Position numbers and translations under genes: made by a program. The notes under the pieces are model-generated. The model worked only from the letters and a program-made list of their open reading frames with translations. It was not told the origin of the DNA and did no database searches. This document shows positions 45,348 to 53,544 of a stretch of 64,000 bases of DNA, piece after piece; the stretch's first letter is position 1; every line of letters starts with the position of its first letter. Origin of the DNA: Rhodonellum psychrophilum GCM71 = DSM 17998 (lineage in GTDB: Bacteria > Bacteroidota > Bacteroidia > Cytophagales > Cyclobacteriaceae); the NCBI RefSeq assembly GCF_000381545.1, contig NZ_KB906685.1, positions 1-64,000 on the forward strand. Direction: 5' to 3'.

Positions 45348-46049
45348 ATGTTGTCAAAAATTAACTTTTTCCTTAAGAACTATCTGGGATTTACCCGCCG
45401 GGAATCGCGGGGATTTGTTTTTGTCTTGCCCGTTTTATTCGTTTTATATGGCGTTCCAGTCGTGTATGATAGCATTATTGAAAAGCAAAATGCTCAGTAT
45501 TATAAGGAGTATCTTCTTGCCTTGGATAGCCTGGATTTGGAAGGGGCTGGATGGTTGCAATTCCATTCCATGAAAGATTCTATATTGAAGTCAGGCACGC
45601 AGGATTCTGTCAGGAAAGTTTTTACGTATAAAAGCCCCAAAAGTCCAGTGCTCAATAAATTGAGTTTCTCAGATGCGGATTCCGTGGTGTTACAGATCGT
45701 GCCTGGAATCGGGCAAACCATGGCGGGAAGAATTGTAAAATTCAGGGAGAATTTGGGTGGTCTTCACCAAAAAGAACAACTTTTGGAAGTCTATGGAATG
45801 ATGCCGGAGGTGATGGACCGGGTTTATGAATATTTTGAATTTTCTCCAGGGATATCAAAGAAAATTAAGATCAATGAACTCGATGTCACTGAACTGGCCA
45901 AACATCCCTATATCAATTATGGAACAGCCAAAGTAATCATCGCTTTTCGGGAGCAACACGGTAGATATTCATCGGCAGAGGATTTGCTCAAAATCAAAAT
46001 TTTCAACGAAGAATGGCTGCAAAGGCTGAGACCCTATTTGGAATTCTAA
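45348..46049 (+). CDS. helix-hairpin-helix (ComEA-like) membrane-anchored protein
   Basis: A 233-residue protein with one N-terminal membrane helix (about residues 18-38, FVFVLPVLFVLYG). The rest holds two helix-hairpin-helix units: VVLQIVPGIGQTMAGRIVKF at about 105-125 and a diverged second, VTELAKHPYINYGTAKVIIA, near 185-205. HhH pairs bind DNA non-specifically, and in ComEA this serves DNA uptake; whether this protein does so is unknown. The ATG at 45348 is preferred over a TTG three codons before. Confidence 0.82.
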   Translation: MLSKINFFLKNYLGFTRRESRGFVFVLPVLFVLYGVPVVYDSIIEKQNAQYYKEYLLALDSLDLEGAGWLQFHSMKDSILKSGTQDSVRKVFTYKSPKSPVLNKLSFSDADSVVLQIVPGIGQTMAGRIVKFRENLGGLHQKEQLLEVYGMMPEVMDRVYEYFEFSPGISKKIKINELDVTELAKHPYINYGTAKVIIAFREQHGRYSSAEDLLKIKIFNEEWLQRLRPYLEF

Positions 46050-46295
46050 ACCCCTGTGATTCAAAACCAATTCAATTCCAGCTATTGATGAATTAATGAT
46101 CATTCTTTGTTTACTGTCCTTGACTTCATCCTTTCGATGATATACCCGATTTTCCAAATAGTCTGATTTTTTTTACGGTTTCAAGTCCTATTAACAAACC
46201 CAATGCATATTTCGGGTTACACTGCGGAGGCGCCTAGGAAATGAAGCGCATCTGCTGCGTATGTTTTACTGTGGTAAATAGGAAACGTGATGTTC

Positions 46296-47936
46296 TCAAA
46301 AAACCTTTTTGCCTCCTATAAAAGTAGCGGACACTTTCACGTTCCTGAGTTCATTTTCCTTTGCGGTCATGATGTCTTTTTCCAAAATCACAAAATCCGC
46401 CAACTTCCCTGCCTCGATGCTTCCTTTTAGTTTTTCCTCAAAATTGGCATAAGCCGCCCAGATGGTCATTCCCTTGAGGGCATGTTCCCTGGTGATCTTG
46501 TTTTCCGGCTGAAAACCTTGATCGGGCCAGTTTTTCGCATCCTTTCTGACGACGGCCGAATGAAAGCCATATAAAGGGTTGATTTGCTCTACCGGAAAAT
46601 CGCTCCCCAAGGCCAACATCCCGTTTTGGTCCAAAAGATCCTTGTATGCATAGGCGGTTTTAATCCTAAAAGGCCCAAGCCGTTGACCTGCCCAATACAT
46701 GTCGGAAGTAGCGTGGGTGGGTTGGACTGAAGGAATGATACTAAAGGATGCGAATTTGGGCATGTCATCGATGCTGACCACTTGTGCGTGCTCGATTCTC
46801 CATCTCAAGTCATTTTTGCCTTTTAAATGCTTTGCATATATATTCAAAAGGGTCCTGTTTGCGGAATCACCGATGCAATGGGTATTCATTTGGAAGCCAT
46901 TTTGATACATTTTTTGCGCCAGCTCATCAAAAGCCTCCTGTGTGTTCAGTAAGAATCCATAGTCTGTCTTCGCATCATGGTAGGGTTGGAGCAACGCGGC
47001 ACCTCTTGACCCCAAGGCGCCATCCCCATAAATTTTAAAGCTTTTGATGGTCATCTGTTCGTCTTGATAGGGGCCGGTTTTGAAATAATGCTCCATATTC
47101 TCCTTCGAAGGATTGACCATCGCATAAATTCTCATCTTTAGGGTGTTGTCTTTGTGCATTTCAGACATCAGGTCTATGATTTTTTTGTCCAATCCGGCAT
47201 CTGCGACGGTGGTCAGTCCCACACTGAAACAATTTTCCTGTGCGGCGATCAAGGCCGATCTCGACTCTTCGATTCCTGCATCTGGGATTTTGTCGGACAC
47301 CATCTTGATGGCATTGTCGATCAATACACCGGTTGGTTTGCCCTCTTTCAATATTACTTTTCCGCCGAGTATTTGTGTTTTTGCGCTGATACCGCCCATT
47401 TCCAGGGCTTTTTGGTTGGCCAATGCAGCATGTCCATCGATTCGGGTCAGGAGTACAGGCGTATTGGGAAACAAGGAATCGAGTTTGGTTTTGGTGGGGA
47501 ATTCTTTTTCGGGCCAAAGGTTTTGGTCCCAGCCTCTTCCCAAAATCCAGGCAACTTCAGGGTTTGCGCCACGGTGTGTCACCACCCTCTCCACTAATTC
47601 CTCTTCCGACTCTGCTCCCAGTAAATCAGCAACATGAAGCCCCAGCCCATATCGGTAAAAGTGCGCGTGAGCATCTATAAACCCGGGATAGATGGTTTTT
47701 CTTCCCATATCAAGCGTCTCTGACGCTTCATATTTTGAAAGGATATTGGAGTCCGTGCCTGCAGCGACAAACTTCCCATCTTTCACAGCCATTGCCTGCA
47801 CAATGTCGAATCCGGATGAAACGGTATAAATGGTGGCGTTGTGGATGATGAGATCCACTTTTTCTTTGTCAGGGGAGCAGGAAGAAATTACCACGATCAA
47901 GAGCATCAAGGCAATTGCATGCATTATTTTAGTCAT
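46296..47936 (-). CDS. amidohydrolase lipoprotein (YtcJ-like)
   Basis: A 546-residue amidohydrolase-superfamily protein with lipoprotein signal (VVISSC, Cys20). Metal HxH in FIDAHAHFYRYG, later INTHCIGDSANR and the Asp of ALGSDFPVEQINPLYG are seen. It matches the YtcJ-type amidohydrolases, exported in many Bacteroidetes, with unknown substrates. A 246-bp gap to the convergent HhH gene shows only short palindromes. Confidence 0.88.
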   Translation of the reverse strand: MTKIMHAIALMLLIVVISSCSPDKEKVDLIIHNATIYTVSSGFDIVQAMAVKDGKFVAAGTDSNILSKYEASETLDMGRKTIYPGFIDAHAHFYRYGLGLHVADLLGAESEEELVERVVTHRGANPEVAWILGRGWDQNLWPEKEFPTKTKLDSLFPNTPVLLTRIDGHAALANQKALEMGGISAKTQILGGKVILKEGKPTGVLIDNAIKMVSDKIPDAGIEESRSALIAAQENCFSVGLTTVADAGLDKKIIDLMSEMHKDNTLKMRIYAMVNPSKENMEHYFKTGPYQDEQMTIKSFKIYGDGALGSRGAALLQPYHDAKTDYGFLLNTQEAFDELAQKMYQNGFQMNTHCIGDSANRTLLNIYAKHLKGKNDLRWRIEHAQVVSIDDMPKFASFSIIPSVQPTHATSDMYWAGQRLGPFRIKTAYAYKDLLDQNGMLALGSDFPVEQINPLYGFHSAVVRKDAKNWPDQGFQPENKITREHALKGMTIWAAYANFEEKLKGSIEAGKLADFVILEKDIMTAKENELRNVKVSATFIGGKKVF

Positions 47937-47985
47937 TTGGAGTAATTTGGTTTACTTTCTTGATTAAAGCCAGCATATTTGTGGC

Positions 47986-48456
47986 ATGGTTAGCGGCAAG
48001 TATGGGTTTTTGAATGAAAAGCTTCAGTTTCCCCCTTTTCATTTTAACTTGAGGGAAGAAGGGGATGGGAAATTAAGCATTTTCGATGCATTGAGAAAGA
48101 AATATTTGATAGTGACTCCCGAAGAATGGGTAAGACAACATATAATTTTATACCTTACACAGCATCACCAATATCCCAAGAGTCTATTTGCTTTGGAAAA
48201 AGGCATCAAATACAATTCCCTGAATAAAAGATTTGATATATTGGTTTTGGACAGGGAAGGAACCCCGTTTTTGTTGATAGAATGCAAAGCGCCTGAAGTG
48301 GCGTTGACCCAAAAGACAGTAGAACAAGTATGTGTCTACAACAAATCTGTAGGTGCTCGCCATATCGGGATTTCAAATGGAAAAGTGCATCTCTTTTTCA
48401 CATATGATTTATTGTCAGACCGATATATTCAAACCGAATCACTCCCCAAACTTTAG
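47986..48456 (+). CDS. orphan HsdR_N-like PD-(D/E)XK nuclease-domain protein
   Basis: A 156-residue protein matching the N-terminal (HSDR_N_2) nuclease domain of type I restriction R subunits. The key residues are in RFDILVLDREGTPFLLIECK, the D...ExK site of PD-(D/E)XK enzymes, after a helical lead (TPEEWVRQHIILYL). No helicase domain, methylase or specificity gene follows, and the next gene is a Crp/Fnr regulator. Stand-alone forms of this kind are widely kept in Bacteroidetes, so it is not just a remnant; function unknown. Confidence 0.85.
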   Translation: MVSGKYGFLNEKLQFPPFHFNLREEGDGKLSIFDALRKKYLIVTPEEWVRQHIILYLTQHHQYPKSLFALEKGIKYNSLNKRFDILVLDREGTPFLLIECKAPEVALTQKTVEQVCVYNKSVGARHIGISNGKVHLFFTYDLLSDRYIQTESLPKL

Positions 48457-48461
48457 ACTGA

Positions 48462-48490
48462 ACATGATTTTAAAATGATTTTTGTCATGT
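48462..48490. promoter_or_regulatory. candidate Crp/Fnr-type operator
   Basis: ATGA-TTTTTG-TCAT at 48475-48488 has the TGA-N6-TCA core of Crp/Fnr family boxes. An outer ACATGA (48462-48467) also pairs with TCATGT (48485-48490). It is 55 bp upstream of a Crp/Fnr-family gene, so self-regulation is plausible. Confidence 0.45.
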
Positions 48491-48542
48491 TTTATTATTA
48501 TATTTAGATATTGTTTCCCTCAATACTAAAAAGGAAGAAATT

Positions 48543-49259
48543 ATGATTGTACGAGAAAAAAGTACGCCTTGCGAAATGTGTTTGAGCAGAAAGTTTTCAA
48601 TGTTTTCAAATCTGTCCGAACCGCATTTATGTAATTTATCAGACAATAAAAATTTCATTTCCCACAAAAAGGGTCAGATTTTATTTTATGAAGGCACCAA
48701 ACCACTAGGGGTTTTTTGTATCAATGACGGTGTTGTGAAAGTTTTTAAAACCGCCTCCAACGGCAAAGAACAAATTATTCGTTTGGCTAATAAAGGAGAG
48801 TTTTTGGGATATTCCTCCCTTTTGGGCGAGGAAGTGTATTCAAGTACGGGTACCATTGTGGAAGATGCGAAAATCTGTTTTGTCCCCAAAGAAACTTTTT
48901 TGAAGGTGCTTGTTGAGGACAATTCCTTTCACAGAAGACTTACCAAGGCACTTTGCCAAGATTTGGGGATTATGGAACACAAACTGACAGATGCCACCCA
49001 AAAATCGATTCGGGAACGTTTGGCTTTTACCCTTTTGAAGTTGAGTGAAACCTATGGAGTTGACGGTGGTGCAGGCGAGAAAATTGATGTGGTGCTTACG
49101 AGGGAGGAAATTGCGGGATTGGTCGGTACAGCCACAGAGACGATCATCAGGTTGCTTTCCGAATTCAAAAAGGATGAATTGATCAATTTTGAAGGGAAGA
49201 AAATTATTGTATTGAACAAAAAAGGACTTGCTCGGCTTTCTGATTTTTATGGGGGATGA
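48543..49259 (+). CDS. Crp/Fnr family transcription regulator
   Basis: A 238-residue regulator with a cyclic-nucleotide-binding-like beta-barrel (about 35-145, LFYEGTKPLGVFCINDGVVK) and a winged helix (about 165-235) whose recognition part is VGTATETIIRLLSEF. An N-terminal CEMC (Cys10, Cys13) plus Cys30 resembles Fe-S or redox-sensing clusters of Fnr-type proteins, but not the exact Fnr pattern, so ligand is unsettled. A good Shine-Dalgarno-like GGAAGAA precedes the start, rare in this window. It overlaps the rhodanese gene by 4 bp. Confidence 0.92.
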   Translation: MIVREKSTPCEMCLSRKFSMFSNLSEPHLCNLSDNKNFISHKKGQILFYEGTKPLGVFCINDGVVKVFKTASNGKEQIIRLANKGEFLGYSSLLGEEVYSSTGTIVEDAKICFVPKETFLKVLVEDNSFHRRLTKALCQDLGIMEHKLTDATQKSIRERLAFTLLKLSETYGVDGGAGEKIDVVLTREEIAGLVGTATETIIRLLSEFKKDELINFEGKKIIVLNKKGLARLSDFYGG

Positions 49260-49753
49260 TCAGTTTGAAGACTTTATACTGTGTCATTCTTGTCACTTGT
49301 TTTGTCACCATTCAGGGCCATGCCCAGAGTTTTGGGTATAGAACCCTGCTCAAGGGATTTTACGATTCAGATTTTCCTGTCATTTACCCAAATCAAAAAG
49401 AACTGATTTCAAAGGCGGTCTTGCTTGATACCAGGGAAAAATCAGAATTTGAAGTCAGTCATCTTGATAATGCCAGATGGGTGGGCTATGATGGCTTCCA
49501 AATCAGCTCCGTTTCTGACATCCCCAAAAACCATCCTATAGTAGTGTATTGCACTGTTGGCGCGAGGAGTCAGGAGATCGGAAAAAAACTCAAGAGTGAA
49601 GGGTTTACCCAAGTGTACAATTTATATGGTGGAATCATCCATTGGGTCAATGAATCGAATCCAGTATTTAAGGAGGAAAAAGAAACGGAACAGGTTCATA
49701 CCTACAGTCGCATGTGGGGTGTTTGGCTTAAAAAAGGGGAAGGAGTGTTTTGA
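49256..49753 (+). CDS. exported rhodanese-domain protein
   Basis: A 165-residue protein with signal peptide (to about residue 24, TIQGHAQ) and a single rhodanese domain: DTREKSEFEVSHLDNAR, then the active loop VVYCTVGARSQEIG with catalytic Cys, and LYGGIIHWV. Rhodaneses transfer sulfane sulfur or bind thiols. A periplasmic rhodanese fused by overlap to a Crp/Fnr gene suggests that the regulator senses or controls a sulfur or redox process. Confidence 0.92.
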   Translation: MISLKTLYCVILVTCFVTIQGHAQSFGYRTLLKGFYDSDFPVIYPNQKELISKAVLLDTREKSEFEVSHLDNARWVGYDGFQISSVSDIPKNHPIVVYCTVGARSQEIGKKLKSEGFTQVYNLYGGIIHWVNESNPVFKEEKETEQVHTYSRMWGVWLKKGEGVF

Positions 49754-49778
49754 TTTTTTCATGCTTTTGTGAATGTCC

Positions 49779-49790
49779 TTGTCCCGACAA
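49779..49790. promoter_or_regulatory. palindrome TTGTC-CC-GACAA upstream of the redox operon
   Basis: Perfect 5-bp arms with a 2-bp centre, 98 bp upstream of the DUF547 start and followed by a TAAATTTG box at 49811-49818. It could be an operator for a dimeric regulator. Short, so chance is possible. Confidence 0.3.
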
Positions 49791-49887
49791 ATACTACTTG
49801 ATTTAATGGTTAAATTTGGGTTTATTCATCCAAAGTAGGGGGCTTTACGTTACTCTCAATCTACTTTATGAAAAAAAATCCATTATT

Positions 49888-50643
49888 ATGAGAAATTCAA
49901 TTTTGATCGTCTTGCTGTTTTTTTCAGTTGCTTGTCAAGGATCTACTTCGGGCCAATCTGGAACGGAAGCGCCTTCACATCAATTGTTTGATGAATTGCT
50001 GAAAAAGCATGTAAGCAAAGACGGTATCGTGAATTATAAGGGTTTTATTCAGGAAAAACCCAAACTGGAAAAATACCTTAAATTAATCAGCGAAAATGCG
50101 CCTGATCGGAAAACGTGGAGCAAGGATGAACAATTGGCCTATTGGATCAATGCCTATAATGCCTTTACGGTCAAGCTGATCGTGGACAATTATCCTGTTA
50201 AAAGTATTCAAGACCTCCATCCCACTTTAAAAATACCCTTGATCAATACCGTCTGGCATATCAAATTTTTCCAAATTGGAGGAAAGGACTCCAACCTGGA
50301 TGAAATCGAGCATAAAATCCTGCGAAAGGAATTCGAGGAGCCCAGAATTCACTTTGCGATCAATTGCGCTTCCTTCTCCTGTCCACCTTTATTGAATGAA
50401 GCTTTTGTGGCTTCCAAAATCGACCAACAGTTGGATAAGGTTGCAAAGGATTTTATCAATGATCCCAAAAGGAATAAAATCACTGCGGATAAACTGGAAA
50501 TTTCCCAGATTTTCTCTTGGTTTAAGGGCGATTTCACCAAAAAAAGCAGTTTGATTGATTTTCTGAATCGATACGCTTCCGTCAAGATCAATTCCAACGC
50601 CAAGATCTCCCACATGAAGTATGACTGGACCCTCAATGAATAA
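49888..50643 (+). CDS. DUF547 lipoprotein
   Basis: A 251-residue lipoprotein; signal with lipobox FFSVACQG (Cys at about 15). The DUF547 core is clear: LAYWINAYNAFTVKLIVDNYPV, INTVWHIKFF, DEIEHKILR, IHFAINCASFSCPPL. Its function is unknown, although the family is related to transglutaminase-like folds in some analyses. A longer frame from 49816 adds 24 residues before a better start. First gene of a coupled run with the oxidoreductase (8 to 23 bp overlap). Confidence 0.9.
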   Translation: MRNSILIVLLFFSVACQGSTSGQSGTEAPSHQLFDELLKKHVSKDGIVNYKGFIQEKPKLEKYLKLISENAPDRKTWSKDEQLAYWINAYNAFTVKLIVDNYPVKSIQDLHPTLKIPLINTVWHIKFFQIGGKDSNLDEIEHKILRKEFEEPRIHFAINCASFSCPPLLNEAFVASKIDQQLDKVAKDFINDPKRNKITADKLEISQIFSWFKGDFTKKSSLIDFLNRYASVKINSNAKISHMKYDWTLNE

Positions 50644-52003
50644 TCCCAATTCTTCAAACAGAAAAATCGTCATTTTGGGCAACGGAATAGCAGGCGTGAC
50701 CTGTGCCAGACATGTCCGAAAAAAAGACGATAAAGCCGATATAACCATTGTATCCGGTGAAACGGAACATTTTTTTTCCAGAACAGCACTCATGTATATT
50801 TATATGGGGCACATGAAATACGAACATACCAAACCCTATGAGGATTGGTTTTGGGAGAAAAACAGGATCGACCTGAAGCATGCTTGGGTAGGGAATGTCG
50901 ATTTCGAAAACAAACAGCTTTTGTTCCAGGATGGAGCAACTCTGGCATATGACATCCTGGTTTTGGCAACAGGCTCAAAGCCGAATAAATTTGGTTGGCC
51001 GGGTCAGGAATTTAAAGGTGTTCAAGGGTTGTATTCCTACCAAGACTTGGAATTGATGGAGCAAAATACCCAAAACATCAAAAGAGCAGTAGTCGTGGGA
51101 GGTGGTTTGATTGGGATAGAAATGGCGGAAATGCTCGCCAGTAGAGAGATTCCTGTTACTTTTTTGGTTAGGGAAAAGAACTTTTGGGACAATATCCTGC
51201 CTTTGGAAGAAGCCCAATTGATCAATAGACATATTCTTGAACACCATATTGATTTGAGATTGGAGACCGAATTGGAAGAAATTATCGGGGAGGATTCAGG
51301 AAAGGTCAAATCCATTAAAACCAAAACCGGAGAAATTATCGATTGCCAGTTCGTGGGTTTGACAGTGGGGGTGAGTCCCAACATCGGATTCTTGAAAAAT
51401 TCGGGTTTGGAAACCAATAGGGGCATTGTCGTGGATGGGTTTTTCCGCACCAACCTTCAGGGTGTGTATGCCATTGGTGATTGTGCCGAATTTAAGGAAG
51501 CACCCGCTTCGGACAGGAAAAATATTGAACAAGTATGGTATACAGGTCGGATGCACGGGGAAACTTTAGCCTATAACCTTACTACTTCCAATGCAGTGCC
51601 TTATCAGCCTGGAATTTGGTTCAATTCCGCCAAATTCCTGGATATTGAATATCAAACCTATGGGCAAGTCCCAGCAATTTGGTCTGATGAAACGGAGAGT
51701 TTTTACTGGGAAGACAAATCCGGTAAAATCTGCATCAGACTTCTCTATTCAAAAAAAGACAAAGAAATAATGGGTGTCAATGCTTTTGGCTGGCGCCTCC
51801 GCCATGCATTTTTTGACAAAGCCATCTCTGAAGGTTGGTCGCTTGAAAAAGTGCTGAGTCATTTGAATCAAGCCAGCTTCAATCCAGAATTTTCCAAACC
51901 ATTTCACAAAGAAGTTTTGGCCAAATACAACAGGGAATCAGGAAAAGCACTAGAGACATATAAAGCCTCTTTCTTTAAAAAATTAATCGGTTCAAGATCA
52001 TGA
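50636..52003 (+). CDS. FAD/NAD(P)-dependent oxidoreductase
   Basis: A 455-residue pyridine nucleotide-disulfide-type oxidoreductase lacking the redox CxxC. FAD-binding motif GNGIAGVTCARH, ATGSKPNKF, NAD-binding VVVGGGLIGIEMAEML, and the late FAD motif GVYAIGDCAEF are present. The C-terminal 110 residues are an extra domain. It resembles rubredoxin/ferredoxin reductases and the flavoprotein part of NirB. It overlaps the next gene, a membrane polyferredoxin, by 4 bp, so electrons may pass between NAD(P)H and the Fe-S protein. An alternative ATG at 50621 would add five residues. Confidence 0.9.
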   Translation: MNNPNSSNRKIVILGNGIAGVTCARHVRKKDDKADITIVSGETEHFFSRTALMYIYMGHMKYEHTKPYEDWFWEKNRIDLKHAWVGNVDFENKQLLFQDGATLAYDILVLATGSKPNKFGWPGQEFKGVQGLYSYQDLELMEQNTQNIKRAVVVGGGLIGIEMAEMLASREIPVTFLVREKNFWDNILPLEEAQLINRHILEHHIDLRLETELEEIIGEDSGKVKSIKTKTGEIIDCQFVGLTVGVSPNIGFLKNSGLETNRGIVVDGFFRTNLQGVYAIGDCAEFKEAPASDRKNIEQVWYTGRMHGETLAYNLTTSNAVPYQPGIWFNSAKFLDIEYQTYGQVPAIWSDETESFYWEDKSGKICIRLLYSKKDKEIMGVNAFGWRLRHAFFDKAISEGWSLEKVLSHLNQASFNPEFSKPFHKEVLAKYNRESGKALETYKASFFKKLIGSRS

Positions 52004-53544
52004 AAAATATTCAAAAAGTAGGCGCGGCCATATTTGTCTTGGGCTTTTTGATCTTTAGTATTCTCCCATTTATTGGGACTTATCAGTTGGGGAAAACAAT
52101 AGTAGAGGCGAATGTTAAGGATATTCACCGGGAGACAATGGTGGACATCATGTCCCCCATGTATGGAAAAGTGTATGATTCCAACTTCGCCTTCATCAAG
52201 GACTTCAAGCAATATTTCAATACGTATAACGATCAGCTTAAATCCAATCAGGAATGGGACAAGGTGATTTGGGACAATTATGCTTTTGATTTGACCAAAG
52301 CATCCAGTTTGGGGCCTGTAGCCAACAATCCCTATTTTTATTTGGGGATTTCTGTTTTGGTGGCGGTGATTGGTGCACTGCTCTATATCCTTCCGCTCTA
52401 TCGAAGCGAGCCCGAAGGGATCAAAAACAATGGAATATTCTTTTCCTCCATGAAAGCAAAGGGTTTTTTGGGTATTTTGACGGGGACCTATTTGATACTT
52501 TTTTATATTGTTCTCTATTGGTTTCCCGAGTACATGACCAATTTGGTGATTGCGGTCGATCCCATCAGCATGGCACTTTCAGGGAATCCTGCTAGTCAAT
52601 GGTTTCTATACGGTTTGATCTATACACTCGCCATTTTCGTCATGGGCATCCGGATGTTCAGGAAATACCGAGGGAATAAATACCAGACACTCAGGACTGC
52701 TTCAGTGATGTTTTTCCAATTGTCTTTTGCCTTTATTTTGCCAGAGATCTTGGTTTTGTTCAATCAGCCATGGCACGATTTCAAAAATATTTGGCCTCTG
52801 GATTATTCGTTTTTCTATGACTATCGCATGGAAGGGATGCTGAGTTCTGGTGCATTGGGGATGTTTATGCTGATTTGGGGGATTATCCTGATCGTTTTGG
52901 GCGTGCCATTGCTGACCTATTTTTATGGAAAAAGGTGGTATTGCTCTTGGGTTTGTGGTTGCGGTGGACTGGCAGAAACTTTGGGAGATCCTTACCGGCA
53001 GCTTTCGGACAAAACCGTGAAATCCTGGAAAATCGAAAGATACCTGATCCATGGTGTTTTGGTTTTTGCAGTGCTGATGACAGCATTGACCATTGGAAAT
53101 TATTTTTCAGGATTCAGTTTTCTGGGAGATGCCACCAATCAACTACACTCAATATATGGCTTTGCAATTGGCTCCGCTTTTGCAGGAGTGATCGGTACTG
53201 GATTTTACCCCTTGATGGGCAACCGCGTTTGGTGTAGATTTGGGTGCCCATTGGCAGCTTATTTGGGAATGGTTCAACGTTTCAAATCCAGATTCCGAAT
53301 CACCACCAATGGAGGGCAATGCATTTCCTGCGGCAATTGCTCCACGTACTGTGAAATGGGGATAGATGTCCGCTGGTATGCCCAAAGAGGACAGAATATT
53401 GTACGTTCTTCCTGTGTGGGATGCGGGGTGTGCTCTGCTGTTTGTCCAAGAGGAGTATTGAAACTTGAAAATGGGGACGAGGAAGGACGGATCAATGACA
53501 TGCCGATCATTATCGGCAACAAATCCATTACAATAAAATCTTGA
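52000..53544 (+). CDS. membrane polyferredoxin (NapH/NosR-like 4Fe-4S protein)
   Basis: A 514-residue inner-membrane protein with about seven helices. After the fifth come paired Cys motifs on the cytoplasmic face, RWYCSWVCGCGG and VWCRFGCPL, as in NapH/NosR/RnfC-type quinol-linked proteins, then two ferredoxin clusters at the C-terminus: CISCGNCSTYCEMG and CVGCGVCSAVCPRG. It probably carries electrons between the quinone pool or NAD(P)H oxidoreductase and a periplasmic or cytoplasmic acceptor. Overlaps its neighbours by 4 bp on both sides. Confidence 0.9.
   Translation: MKNIQKVGAAIFVLGFLIFSILPFIGTYQLGKTIVEANVKDIHRETMVDIMSPMYGKVYDSNFAFIKDFKQYFNTYNDQLKSNQEWDKVIWDNYAFDLTKASSLGPVANNPYFYLGISVLVAVIGALLYILPLYRSEPEGIKNNGIFFSSMKAKGFLGILTGTYLILFYIVLYWFPEYMTNLVIAVDPISMALSGNPASQWFLYGLIYTLAIFVMGIRMFRKYRGNKYQTLRTASVMFFQLSFAFILPEILVLFNQPWHDFKNIWPLDYSFFYDYRMEGMLSSGALGMFMLIWGIILIVLGVPLLTYFYGKRWYCSWVCGCGGLAETLGDPYRQLSDKTVKSWKIERYLIHGVLVFAVLMTALTIGNYFSGFSFLGDATNQLHSIYGFAIGSAFAGVIGTGFYPLMGNRVWCRFGCPLAAYLGMVQRFKSRFRITTNGGQCISCGNCSTYCEMGIDVRWYAQRGQNIVRSSCVGCGVCSAVCPRGVLKLENGDEEGRINDMPIIIGNKSITIKS

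Noticed and set aside
46050-46295. Possible tRNA or small RNA between the HhH gene and the amidohydrolase
   Set aside because: Only short palindromes such as GGCGCC were found; no cloverleaf or T-run hairpin.
47986-48456. Type I restriction-modification system
   Set aside because: Only the nuclease domain is present; no hsdM, hsdS or helicase domain in the neighbourhood.
49816-49887. Upstream start for the DUF547 gene
   Set aside because: It would bury the lipoprotein signal behind 24 residues; the ATG at 49888 gives a proper signal and lipobox.
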